DNA from: Minicystis rosea
GTDB lineage: Bacteria; Myxococcota_A; Polyangia; Polyangiales; Polyangiaceae
Length of the DNA stretch: 64,000 bases
Direction of reading: 5' to 3'
Assembly: GCA_001931535.1 (NCBI GenBank)
Contig: CP016211.1
Span: 10,586,377 to 10,650,376, forward strand
Below are positions 18,009 through 26,833 of the stretch, in pieces. The notes beneath the pieces are model-generated. The model ran no database searches and was not told where the DNA came from. It saw nothing but the letters and a program-made list of their open reading frames with translations. Position 1 is the stretch's first letter, and the number at the start of each line of letters is the position of its first letter. Position numbers and translations under genes: made by a program.

Positions 18009-18170
18009 TGCGCGTTCGGGCGAACGAAGCGGCGGTGCCGGCTTGCGGGGCTGGAAGTCCCCTCCGCGTGGCCCCGACGTGCCTGTGTGCGCGGCTTCCG
18101 TCTGCCTGCTTGGGCTGGAAGCGTGCTCGCCCTCGCCGCCCCGCGCTCGCCAAGCTAGACCGAGAGGCGG

Positions 18171-19346
18171 ATGATCACCCGCCCTCTCGCCTCCACAGCG
18201 GCGCTCTTCGCGGTGCTCCTCGCCGCGCCTCTCGCGTGGGCCGATCGCATCGCCTTGCTGCCGTCGCGCGGCGGCGCCGATCCCGCGGCGCGCGTCGCCC
18301 TCGACGGCGACCTCGGCCGGAGCCTCGCGGCGCTCGGGCACACGCTCGTCCCTGCGCCCGAAGTCAGCGCCGCGATCACCACCTACGTCACCGACGGCGT
18401 CGCCGACACCACCGAGGAATACCGCGCCGTCGGTGCCGCCACGCACGCCGATTGGGTGCTCGTCGGATCGGTCGAGCCCGCGGTGACCACGGAGCGCGTG
18501 GAGCTCGTGGCGGCGTTGATCAAAGCAGGCCGCGTCGAGTCGGTCGCCCGCGAGGTCGAGAAGGCCCGCGCGCAGGCGCAGATTCAAGAGATGCTCGCCG
18601 TCCTCGTCCGCCCCGAGGGCATCGGTGCCGGCGCGCTGCCCTGGGAACGCATCAACCCCGCCGCGCCTCCGCCTGCGCCGCCCGCGCCTCCACCTCCGGT
18701 GGCCCCTCCGCCTGCGCCTCCCGCGCCTCCGCCGCCGCCTGCGGTCCCGCCGGTCGATGGCCGCGCGCACGTCAACTACCCGCTCGGTGCTTCCGGCGAC
18801 ACCTGGCCTCCGTACAGCGGCGGCAAGCGCGGCTTCATCGGCGCGACGATCGGCTTCGCGCTCCCCGCGGTTCGTCCCTCGGTGCCGGCAGGCGTCATGC
18901 AGCCCAAGGGCACCTCGTTCACCGGCGCCGTGCGCGGCGGCGTCGCCGTCACCGATCTCGGGCTCGAGCCCTTCGCCGAGCTCGGCGGCAACCTCGCGGG
19001 CCCGCGCGCGCTTTGGCTGGCCGCGGGCGCGCGCTGGATGTTCTCGCCTGCGCTCTCACGCGGCGCGGACGGCGTCCTCGCGGGCGCGCCGTTCTACATC
19101 GGACCGGAGATCTTGGTCGGCGGCTTCTTCCAGCTCGGCGCCAACGTCGTCGACGACAAGAGCCTCGGCACGTACACCTCGGGCACGGAAGCGCATCCCA
19201 TGCTCGGCGCGGCGCTCGATCTCGCCTACGCGCTGTCCCCCTCGTTCCAGCTCGAGATGAACCTCGGCAACCTGCGATGGGTGCCGGTGAGCAACGGATC
19301 GATCCTCGTGCTCGGGGCGACGCTCGGCGCTTCGGTGCGCTTCTGA
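18171..19346 (+). CDS. Exported protein with Pro-rich linker and putative outer-membrane barrel
   Basis: 391 residues. Signal peptide (MITRPLASTAALFAVLLAAPLAWA) with cleavage after AWA. The N-terminal domain (25-150) looks like a nucleotide-free alpha/beta fold (DRIALLPSRGG, ADWVLVGSVEPAV). A Pro/Ala linker follows (about 160-198). The C-terminal part has alternating hydrophobic strands, Gly turns and a terminal aromatic residue (GATLGASVRF), as in outer-membrane beta-barrels. It is followed directly by tsaE. Function unknown. Confidence 0.7.
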   Translation: MITRPLASTAALFAVLLAAPLAWADRIALLPSRGGADPAARVALDGDLGRSLAALGHTLVPAPEVSAAITTYVTDGVADTTEEYRAVGAATHADWVLVGSVEPAVTTERVELVAALIKAGRVESVAREVEKARAQAQIQEMLAVLVRPEGIGAGALPWERINPAAPPPAPPAPPPPVAPPPAPPAPPPPPAVPPVDGRAHVNYPLGASGDTWPPYSGGKRGFIGATIGFALPAVRPSVPAGVMQPKGTSFTGAVRGGVAVTDLGLEPFAELGGNLAGPRALWLAAGARWMFSPALSRGADGVLAGAPFYIGPEILVGGFFQLGANVVDDKSLGTYTSGTEAHPMLGAALDLAYALSPSFQLEMNLGNLRWVPVSNGSILVLGATLGASVRF

Positions 19347-19351
19347 GGCGG

Positions 19352-19816
19352 ATGGACCTCGTCGCGCTCCCCACCCGTCGCGCCACCATTCACCTCGCCG
19401 AGCGCCTCGCGCCCGCGCTCGCGGCGGGCGATCTCGTCGTGCTCGAAGGCGACCTCGGCGCCGGCAAGACCTTCTTTTCGCGCGCGCTCTGCCGGGCCCT
19501 CGGCGTGCCGCCGTCGATCCCGGTCACCAGCCCCACCTTCACCATCGTACACGAGTACGACGGCCGCCTTCCCATCCGGCACGCCGATCTCTACCGCCTG
19601 CACGGCCCGGAGGAGCTCGGTCCGCTGGGCCTCCGCGAGCAGCGCGGCGACGGCGCCCTCCTGCTCATCGAGTGGGGGACGCCGTACCTCGACGCGCTCG
19701 GCGGCGACGCGCTCGTCCTCTCGCTCCGCGTCTCGCCGGCGGGCGAGCGGACCGCGCATCCCCGCGGCACGGGCCCGCGCGGCGACGCGCTCGCGCGCAC
19801 CTCACGGGCTCCGTGA
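19352..19816 (+). CDS. tsaE: tRNA t6A biosynthesis ATPase TsaE
   Basis: 154 residues from ATG 19352, 5 nt after the preceding stop. Walker A GDLGAGKT at residues 33-40; TSPTFTIVHEY and HADLYRL are TsaE family blocks, with LLLIEWG as the last strand. The ATPase works with TsaB and TsaD to make N6-threonylcarbamoyladenosine at position 37 of ANN-decoding tRNAs. The same open frame extends far upstream antisense to nothing recognisable; only this part has family features. A mlaE-like gene begins 7 nt downstream, suggesting cotranscription. Confidence 0.93.
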   Translation: MDLVALPTRRATIHLAERLAPALAAGDLVVLEGDLGAGKTFFSRALCRALGVPPSIPVTSPTFTIVHEYDGRLPIRHADLYRLHGPEELGPLGLREQRGDGALLLIEWGTPYLDALGGDALVLSLRVSPAGERTAHPRGTGPRGDALARTSRAP

Positions 19817-19823
19817 TAGAACG

Positions 19824-20639
19824 TTGCCACCCGTGGACGGCAGCGGAAAGAGCCTGAAAAATAGTGCCCTCGCGCGCGCCGTCGAGCCCGTGCTCGATGC
19901 GCTCGACAACGTGGGCACCATCGTCACGCTCACGGCGAAGACCGTGGTGTGGCTCTTTCGCCCTCCGTTCAGGCCCGGGCAGATGCTGGCCATGATGGAC
20001 TTCATGGGCGTGCAGTCGCTGTTCATCGTCGGCCTCACCGGCGTCTTCAGCGGCATGGTGCTCGCGCTCCAGACCAGCTACGCGCTCCGCCAATTCAGCG
20101 CCGAGGGCCGCGTCGGTGGCATCGTCGCGCTCTCCCTCACGCAGGAGCTCGCGCCCGTCTTCTCGGCCATCATGGTCACCGCCCGCGCCGGCAGCGCCAT
20201 GGCGGCCGAGCTCGGCAACATGCGCGTCACCGAGCAGATCGACGCCATCGCCACCATGGGCGTGAACCCGGTGCAGTACCTGCTCTCGCCGCGCCTCGTG
20301 GCCGCGGTGCTGATGGTGCCGCTGCTCTGCATCCTCTACACGTGCGTCGGCATGTGCGGCGCCTACTTGGTCGCCGTCATCTGGCTCGGCGGCGACACCG
20401 GCATCTTCCTCCAGAGCGTGCGCGATCTCGCCACGCCCAAAGGCCTCTACATCGGCATCATCAAGGCGGCCGTCTTCGGCTTCTTGGTGTCCTCGATTTC
20501 GTGTCGCCACGGCTTCTTCGCTTCGGGCGGCGCCCGCGGCGTCGGCGTGGCCACGACGCGCGCCGTGGTGGAGAGCGCCATCTCGATCCTCGTGGCCAAC
20601 TACATCCTCACGCAGGCGCTCATCGACGTCGACATGTAG
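19824..20639 (+). CDS. MlaE-family ABC permease
   Basis: 271 residues with start TTG 19824; a GTG at 19833 is an alternative. Signature region TQELAPVFSAIMVTARAGSAMAAELGNMRVTEQIDAIATMGVNPVQYL is the MlaE/YrbE permease hallmark, and five or so membrane helices follow the N-terminal amphipathic segment. The family moves phospholipids between inner and outer membranes with an ATPase (MlaF) and an MCE protein (MlaD). Neither partner is adjacent here: the neighbours are tsaE and a methyltransferase. Partner genes are probably elsewhere. Confidence 0.9.
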   Translation: MPPVDGSGKSLKNSALARAVEPVLDALDNVGTIVTLTAKTVVWLFRPPFRPGQMLAMMDFMGVQSLFIVGLTGVFSGMVLALQTSYALRQFSAEGRVGGIVALSLTQELAPVFSAIMVTARAGSAMAAELGNMRVTEQIDAIATMGVNPVQYLLSPRLVAAVLMVPLLCILYTCVGMCGAYLVAVIWLGGDTGIFLQSVRDLATPKGLYIGIIKAAVFGFLVSSISCRHGFFASGGARGVGVATTRAVVESAISILVANYILTQALIDVDM

Positions 20640-20751
20640 CGATGGCCCGCGCGCCCCGGGGCTTTCCAGGCTCCTCCGGCGAGGCCTCGCAGCGCGCGTG
20701 CAGCACCCGTCGATCGTTGGAGAACGACGGTCCCAATGCTAAAGAGCGCCG

Positions 20752-21426
20752 ATGCAGAGCGACGCCGATGTCGAGGCCATCAACGATCGTTTGGCTCGCG
20801 ACTACCCGATCGAGGATTACTACGCCAAGTCGCCGCTCCCCATCCGGCTCATCGAGCGTCGCCGCCTCGAAATCATCCGTGAGTTCGCGGGTGACGTGCG
20901 CGGCCTCGAGCTCGCCGAGGTCGGCTCCGGCGGCGGTCACGTGCTGCGCATGTTCCCCGACGCGCGCCTCACCGCCATCGACGTCTCCTCGGTCTTCCTC
21001 GACGTCGCGCGCAAGACGCTGGCCGGCTACGACGTGCGCTTCATCAAGGGCGAGGTCGACAAGCTCGATCTCCCCTCCGCCTCCTTCGACCGCATCATCT
21101 GCACCGAGGTGCTCGAGCACACCAAGGATCCGGAGGCCATCCTCGCCACCATCGCGCGCCTCCTCCGGCCTTACGGCGTGGCGGTGATCACGGTCCCCAA
21201 CGACCCGCTCATCCTCAAGCTGAAGGACGTCGTCCGCCGTTCGCCCGCGTACTACGTGCTTCGCGATCGCGTGCAGTGGGGCGGCGACGAGTTCCACATC
21301 CACCAATGGACGCCGGACGCCTTCGAGCGCGTCCTCGATCGCCACTTCCGCATCACCGCCCGTCGCAGCGCCCCATTCGACGCCCTCCCCATCCGCGCCT
21401 GCTTCCGCTGCGTGAAGCGCGGCTGA
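20752..21426 (+). CDS. Class I SAM-dependent methyltransferase
   Basis: 224 residues. Motif I is LELAEVGSGGGHVL (about residues 52-64); acidic ribose-binding position in LTAIDVS; motif II region FDRIICTEVLEHTKDPEAIL; motif III LLRPYGVAVITVPND. This is a Methyltransf_11-type Rossmann fold. The C-terminal DEFHIHQWTPDAFERVL resembles small-molecule and lipid methyltransferases. Substrate unknown. It lies 112 nt downstream of the mlaE-like gene, too far to claim coupling. Confidence 0.85.
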   Translation: MQSDADVEAINDRLARDYPIEDYYAKSPLPIRLIERRRLEIIREFAGDVRGLELAEVGSGGGHVLRMFPDARLTAIDVSSVFLDVARKTLAGYDVRFIKGEVDKLDLPSASFDRIICTEVLEHTKDPEAILATIARLLRPYGVAVITVPNDPLILKLKDVVRRSPAYYVLRDRVQWGGDEFHIHQWTPDAFERVLDRHFRITARRSAPFDALPIRACFRCVKRG

Positions 21427-21501
21427 TCCCTCTCCCATCGATCCCGCTCACCGCCTCCGCACGCATCACTGCGTCTGCTCGCGGGGTGTGTTCGCTCACG
21501 C

Positions 21502-21697
21502 GCGTATCACCGCGCCTCGCGTGATCATCAAGCGCTGTCGCCGAGCTCGCGTATCACCGCGTCTCGCGTGATCGTGATTCGGGAGCGGAGAGGGAGAAGG
21601 AACGCAAAGGCGCAAAGACGCGAAGACGCAAAAAGACGAAGAAGAGGCTCATCAAGCGCTGTCGCCGAGCCCGCATAGCACTGCGCCTCGCGTGATC
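21502..21697. repeat. Three direct repeats, full unit 48 nt
   Basis: Full copies at 21526-21573 and 21650-21697 begin CATCAAGCGCTGTCGCCGAG and end CTCGCGTGATC, differing at a few positions. A 25-nt partial copy (GCGTATCACCGCGCCTCGCG...) lies at 21502-21526 directly before copy 1. It is part of the 834-nt gene-free stretch 21427-22260. Confidence 0.7.
21592..21646 (+). repeat. 8-nt periodic purine-rich repeat
   Basis: GGAGAAGGAACGC is followed by AAAG-phased units: AACGCAAAG, GCGCAAAG, ACGCGAAG, ACGCAAAAAG, ACGAAG. It sits between two copies of the 48-nt repeat. The same core occurs inverted at 14117-14251. Confidence 0.65.
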
Positions 21698-21870
21698 CTC
21701 GAGCGCTCCGGCCGAGCGGCGCTGACGCGCTGAGCGTGCGCGATCGTGATCATCACGCCGTGCTGATCCGTGCTGTCGTGCTCGCGCTCGTTGCGCTCTG
21801 TACGCGCGTGCCCGAGCTCACCGCATGGCCCTTGCGTGCTCGCGCTCATCGCTTTGCGCCCTCGCCTCAT

Positions 21871-21947
21871 CGCATGGCGCTTTGCGCTCGCATGGCGCTC
21901 TGCGTGCTCGTGCCCACACGCGCTCGCTTCATCGCATGGCGCTCTGC
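21871..21947. repeat. Three copies of CGCATGGCGCTYTGC
   Basis: Copies at 21871-21885, 21889-21903 and 21933-21947, embedded in a tract of short degenerate GCTCG/CGTGCTCG repeats (about 21720-21985). No gene is visible; the open frames here are repeat-derived. Confidence 0.6.
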
Positions 21948-21997
21948 ACGCACGTGCTTCCCAACACGCCTGCGTGCATCGTCGTGCTCGTGATCGC

Positions 21998-22027
21998 GAA
22001 TGCGGCTCGCCTTCGCGAGTCGCATTC
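21998..22027. other. Isolated 13-bp hairpin
   Basis: GAATGCGGCTCGC-CTTC-GCGAGTCGCATTC, with one G-T wobble. It lies mid-spacer without a T tract and far from any stop codon. It may be part of the repeat array or a remnant of a mobile element end. Confidence 0.5.
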
Positions 22028-22169
22028 GCCCACGTGCGCGCAGCCCCTCCGCGCCGTCCACCTTCGGCGGCGGCGTCGGTGCTGCGTGCGATCCCAAGCT
22101 CGTGGGGGGAAGGACCTCCCACGCGCGCGAGGCGCGGGGAGGTAAGAGCCGACCGAGAATCTCATGCAC

Positions 22170-22199
22170 CCCGCCGCGTGAGCGATGTCACGCGGCGGG
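22170..22199. terminator. Perfect 12-bp GC hairpin
   Basis: CCCGCCGCGTGA-GCGATG-TCACGCGGCGGG, a perfect 12-bp stem with a 6-nt loop and no T tract. It lies 62 nt beyond the stop of the minus-strand lipoprotein gene, so it may be a second terminator for it. Confidence 0.45.
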
Positions 22200-22232
22200 A
22201 TCTTCCGGAGAATTCGCGGGGAGTGGCGAGAG

Positions 22233-22254
22233 ACGCGCGCTGATGAGCGCGCGT
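22233..22254 (-). terminator. Hairpin 6 nt beyond the lipoprotein stop
   Basis: ACGCGCGCT-GATG-AGCGCGCGT, a perfect 9-bp stem ending just outside the stop codon at 22261. Position and stability fit a GC-only terminator. Confidence 0.5.
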
Positions 22255-22260
22255 GATGAA

Positions 22261-22962
22261 TCACGCCTTGAAGGCGGCCTTCATCTTGGTCGGGATGTCC
22301 TTGGCCTTGGTCGGAATGTCGGTGACATCCTTCTTCCAGCCCTCGGCCTTCTCGGGGAAGGACTTGACGATACCCTCGATCGTCTTGATGTCCTCCTCGG
22401 CCTTCTTCTTGTCGTCGGCGCTCACGCCGAACGGCGCCATCGCCTTGGCCTTCGCCTTGCCGATCGCCGCCGGGCCCGCCGTCGCGACCTTCTTGGCCGC
22501 GTCGCCGATCTTGCCCGGGAGGGCCGCCGTCTTCTCCGGCAGCGTCTTGATCGAAACGACGAGCGCCTTCAGCTTCTCGAAGCGCTCCGTCACCTTGGTC
22601 TTCAGCTCGCCCTCGAGGCCCGTGCCCTCGAGGTTGAACTCGCCGCTGTCGACGAGCTTGGAGGCCTCGGCCATGAGCTTCTTCGGGTCAGCCTTGCTCT
22701 TGGCGGCCTTGATCTCCTTCGGGATGTCGGCAACCGCCGTGATGACCGCGTCCGCGTTCTTGATCGGCTCGAAGAGCGCGTCGATCTCCTTCTGGAGGCC
22801 GTCCGACGTGGCCTTCAGATCCGCGACCGGATCACCGCTGCCCTCGTCCTTCTTCTCCTCGCCGCCGGGCGTCGTGGGCTCACCAGTCGCGCCGCCGCCG
22901 CAGGCGGGCATGGCAGCAGTGAGAGCGAGAACGAGTGCCGACAACAAAAAGCTCCGCTTCAT
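22261..22962 (-). CDS. Helical lipoprotein, hypothetical
   Basis: 233 residues. Signal peptide MKRSFLLSALVLALTAAMPAC gives a lipobox-like MPAC. An acidic Gly/Pro/Glu linker is followed by a long Ala/Lys-rich helical body (ADLKATSDGLQKEIDALFEPIKNADAVI, SIKTLPEKTAALPGKIGDAAKKVATAG). The composition resembles periplasmic helical-bundle lipoproteins. No known domain. It reads without partners, between a repeat-rich spacer and the tRNA-Cys region. Confidence 0.75.
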   Translation of the reverse strand: MKRSFLLSALVLALTAAMPACGGGATGEPTTPGGEEKKDEGSGDPVADLKATSDGLQKEIDALFEPIKNADAVITAVADIPKEIKAAKSKADPKKLMAEASKLVDSGEFNLEGTGLEGELKTKVTERFEKLKALVVSIKTLPEKTAALPGKIGDAAKKVATAGPAAIGKAKAKAMAPFGVSADDKKKAEEDIKTIEGIVKSFPEKAEGWKKDVTDIPTKAKDIPTKMKAAFKA

Positions 22963-23416
22963 GAATCCTCCGGATGTTCGGGTCGGAGGCGATCCTCGCC
23001 CCTTCCTGGCGGCCGGCTGTAGTCAATTTCGTTTGGGAACGCTAGCGGGGATTTTCGAGGAGGGCGCTTTCTTCCGGCACGAGAAGGCTGGATCGCTGCT
23101 CCCATGCGCAGGAAAAAGCGCGTGTGAGGCCTATTGATCACGGCAGTTTCGCGCATTTACGCGAGACCCCAGAGAGCACGATCACAACGCCTTCCCGCGT
23201 GAGCTTCGTCACGGCATAGGCGCGTGAGAAACCGCTTCCGCGCGATCGGTTCGACGCGCGGCGCGAGAGCGGCGACGAGCGCGCTCGTCACGCCCCGCGA
23301 GCAGACGACGAGCGCGCCCGCCGCGCTCTCTGCACGCATCGTCGAGCACATACTGTCCCAAGGGTTGACAGCGCCGGCCGGATGGAGCAGAACGCGCGGC
23401 GTTTCAACCACTTCCC
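22963..23416. other. Intergenic region upstream of tRNA-Cys
   Basis: 454 nt. It must contain the promoter of the minus-strand lipoprotein gene and that of the tRNA. Apart from the TTGACA element below I see no conserved signal and no plausible gene. Confidence 0.4.
23365..23393 (+). promoter_or_regulatory. Candidate promoter of tRNA-Cys
   Basis: A perfect -35 TTGACA at 23365-23370, followed after 17 nt by CAGAAC, a poor -10. The tRNA begins 23 nt further on. Confidence 0.35.
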
Positions 23417-23488
23417 GGTGAGGTAGCCAAGTGGTTAGGCAACGGTTTGCAAAACCGTCATACGCGGGTTCGAATCCCGTCCTCACCT
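23417..23488 (+). tRNA. tRNA-Cys (anticodon GCA)
   Basis: Acceptor stem GGTGAGG/CCTCACC. D arm GCC-AAGTGGTTA-GGC. Anticodon arm ACGGT-TTGCAAA-ACCGT gives anticodon GCA. T arm GCGGG-TTCGAAT-CCCGT. The discriminator base T matches the U73 identity of tRNA-Cys. CCA is not encoded (the next bases are CTC), so it must be added enzymatically. Confidence 0.97.
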
Positions 23489-23874
23489 CTCAGATTCAGT
23501 AATCTTCGTTCTTCGGCCTTCCGGCCCCTTCCGCAGCGCAGCTCCCCACCGAGCAGCGCGCGATGATCCGAAGCGCTGCTCGCACAGCGTGACCCAAGCG
23601 ACGCGCGTCCTGCCCACGTGAGCGCCGCGCGCCTCTCCGTGATGCGCGCAGCAGCACGCCGGCCTGTCGCCTCGCATCCACCCGCACGCCGCGCCTCGAT
23701 CACCGTCGCGCCCGCGATCGCGACGTCGGTCACGCAGCGTCGCGTGCGGCGCGTGCTTTGGTGCCTCTTCCATCTGGCGTCCCGCGCTCATTCGGAGCAA
23801 CCTCGGGCCTCGATCTCGCTGCATCCTGCGAGCGCGCGCTGCGCCGTGCCGACGAGATCGCGCACCATCACGAC
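23489..23874. other. Intergenic region downstream of tRNA-Cys
   Basis: 386 nt without a gene I can support. Frames on both strands are short and compositionally Arg/Ala-rich. No T-tract terminator is seen right after the tRNA. Confidence 0.4.
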
Positions 23875-24342
23875 ATGCTTCGGCTGCAACGATTCACGCC
23901 CGTCCTCGCGCTCGCCTGGCTCACGCTCACCGGGTGCAAGCCGAAGTACGGCGTCGGCGATCACGTGCTCGTGCAATGGGAAGGCAACGAGTACCCGGCG
24001 CACATCCTCGAAGCGCAGGGCCCGGCGAAGTTCAAGGTCCACTACGACGGCTACGCCGACGTCTGGGACGAGGTCGTGCCGAAGGATCGCATCAAGAGCC
24101 TGATCGAAGGCCCGGTGCGCATCCCCGAGCCGCCGCAGAAGGTCCGCGCCAAGGCGCTGCAAGCCGCGCAGAGCAACCGCTACAAGATCAACGATCGCGT
24201 CCGCGTCGAGTGGCACGGTCAGATCTACTCGGCGACGATCACCGGCATCGTCGGCCAAGAGCAGTACCGCGTGCGCTACGACGGCTACGGCCCCGAATGG
24301 GACGAGATCGTCGGCCTGGCGCGCATCCAGCCCCGTCCCTGA
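23875..24342 (+). CDS. Lipoprotein with two Tudor-knot/chromo-like repeats
   Basis: 155 residues from ATG 23875; the frame is open to 23758 but the signal peptide starts here. Signal peptide MLRLQRFTPVLALAWLTLTGC, lipobox LTGC at 18-21. Two repeats of about 48 residues (25-73 and 103-152) share the pattern GDHVLVQWEGNEYPAHI...KVHYDGYADVWDEVVPKDRI and DRVRVEWHGQIYSATI...RVRYDGYGPEWDEIVGLARI. This W-x-G-x-x-Y/YDGY/WDE signature is that of the Tudor-knot (MOF/MSL3-type chromo barrel) and Agenet-like folds. In eukaryotes these bind nucleic acids or methylated histones. On an exported bacterial lipoprotein they more likely mediate peptide or glycan binding; function unknown. Confidence 0.8.
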   Translation: MLRLQRFTPVLALAWLTLTGCKPKYGVGDHVLVQWEGNEYPAHILEAQGPAKFKVHYDGYADVWDEVVPKDRIKSLIEGPVRIPEPPQKVRAKALQAAQSNRYKINDRVRVEWHGQIYSATITGIVGQEQYRVRYDGYGPEWDEIVGLARIQPRP

Positions 24343-24527
24343 GCTCGCTCGGGATCGCTGCTCCCGAGCTCACCCGCTCGATCTCGAGCGTCGAACCCGA
24401 TGGCAAAGGGCGCGTCCCTCGAACCAGCGGCCCTTCGCGAGACAACGGAAGAGGGCAACGGGGCGAGGGACCCGGATCGGGAAGAAGACGAGCCCCTTCC
24501 GCCGTCCGGCCGAACCTCGGGCTTTGC

Positions 24528-24548
24528 CGCTTTCCCCCTGGGAAAGCG
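24528..24548 (+). terminator. 9-bp hairpin upstream of fusA
   Basis: CGCTTTCCC-CCT-GGGAAAGCG, a perfect stem 186 nt from the previous stop and 186 nt before the fusA start. With no T tract, it could terminate the Tudor-like gene or be part of a leader if a promoter lies upstream. Confidence 0.35.
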
Positions 24549-24617
24549 CCTATCCGGCCGATTACGTGGGACCTCAGGTAGGCTTTGTACCCGGCCTAGG
24601 CTTTCCCGCTGGCGCTG

Positions 24618-24638
24618 GGTGCCGGGCACCACTATAAG
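24618..24638 (+). promoter_or_regulatory. Palindrome and TATAAG box upstream of fusA
   Basis: GGTGCC-G-GGCACC (24618-24630) is followed after 2 nt by TATAAG (24633-24638), a good -10 hexamer, 95 nt before the fusA GTG. No clear -35 is present at 17 nt. The palindrome overlaps the spacer where a repressor or activator could bind. Confidence 0.35.
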
Positions 24639-24733
24639 GCCGCGCGAATTCTTCGGCGAAGCCGCCGGTCCCGCGCCCCCATGGCTCCGAGCCTTGTGGT
24701 CGAGGTCCCCCGGGCGGTGATCATGGAGCGATC

Positions 24734-26821
<2,088 letters not shown>

Positions 26822-26833
26822 GGAGGCGGAGCC

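Larger units (their letters stand above)
24343..24733. other. 5' region of fusA
   Basis: 391 nt. It contains the 9-bp hairpin at 24528-24548 and a palindrome/-10-like element at 24618-24638. No small gene is seen. Confidence 0.5.

Noticed and set aside
16402-18174. 590-residue plus-strand frame
   Set aside because: Runs through tandem repeat DNA and antisense to two genes; composition is repeat-driven.
21600-22264. Several 60-160-residue frames in the 21.5-22.3 kb spacer
   Set aside because: All derive from degenerate repeats (Arg/Ala/Ser/His-rich), overlap each other in many frames, and lack SD sites.
23157-23486. 109-residue minus-strand frame
   Set aside because: Covers the tRNA-Cys gene; the N-terminus MRTGFEPAYD-like is a typical tRNA read-through artefact.
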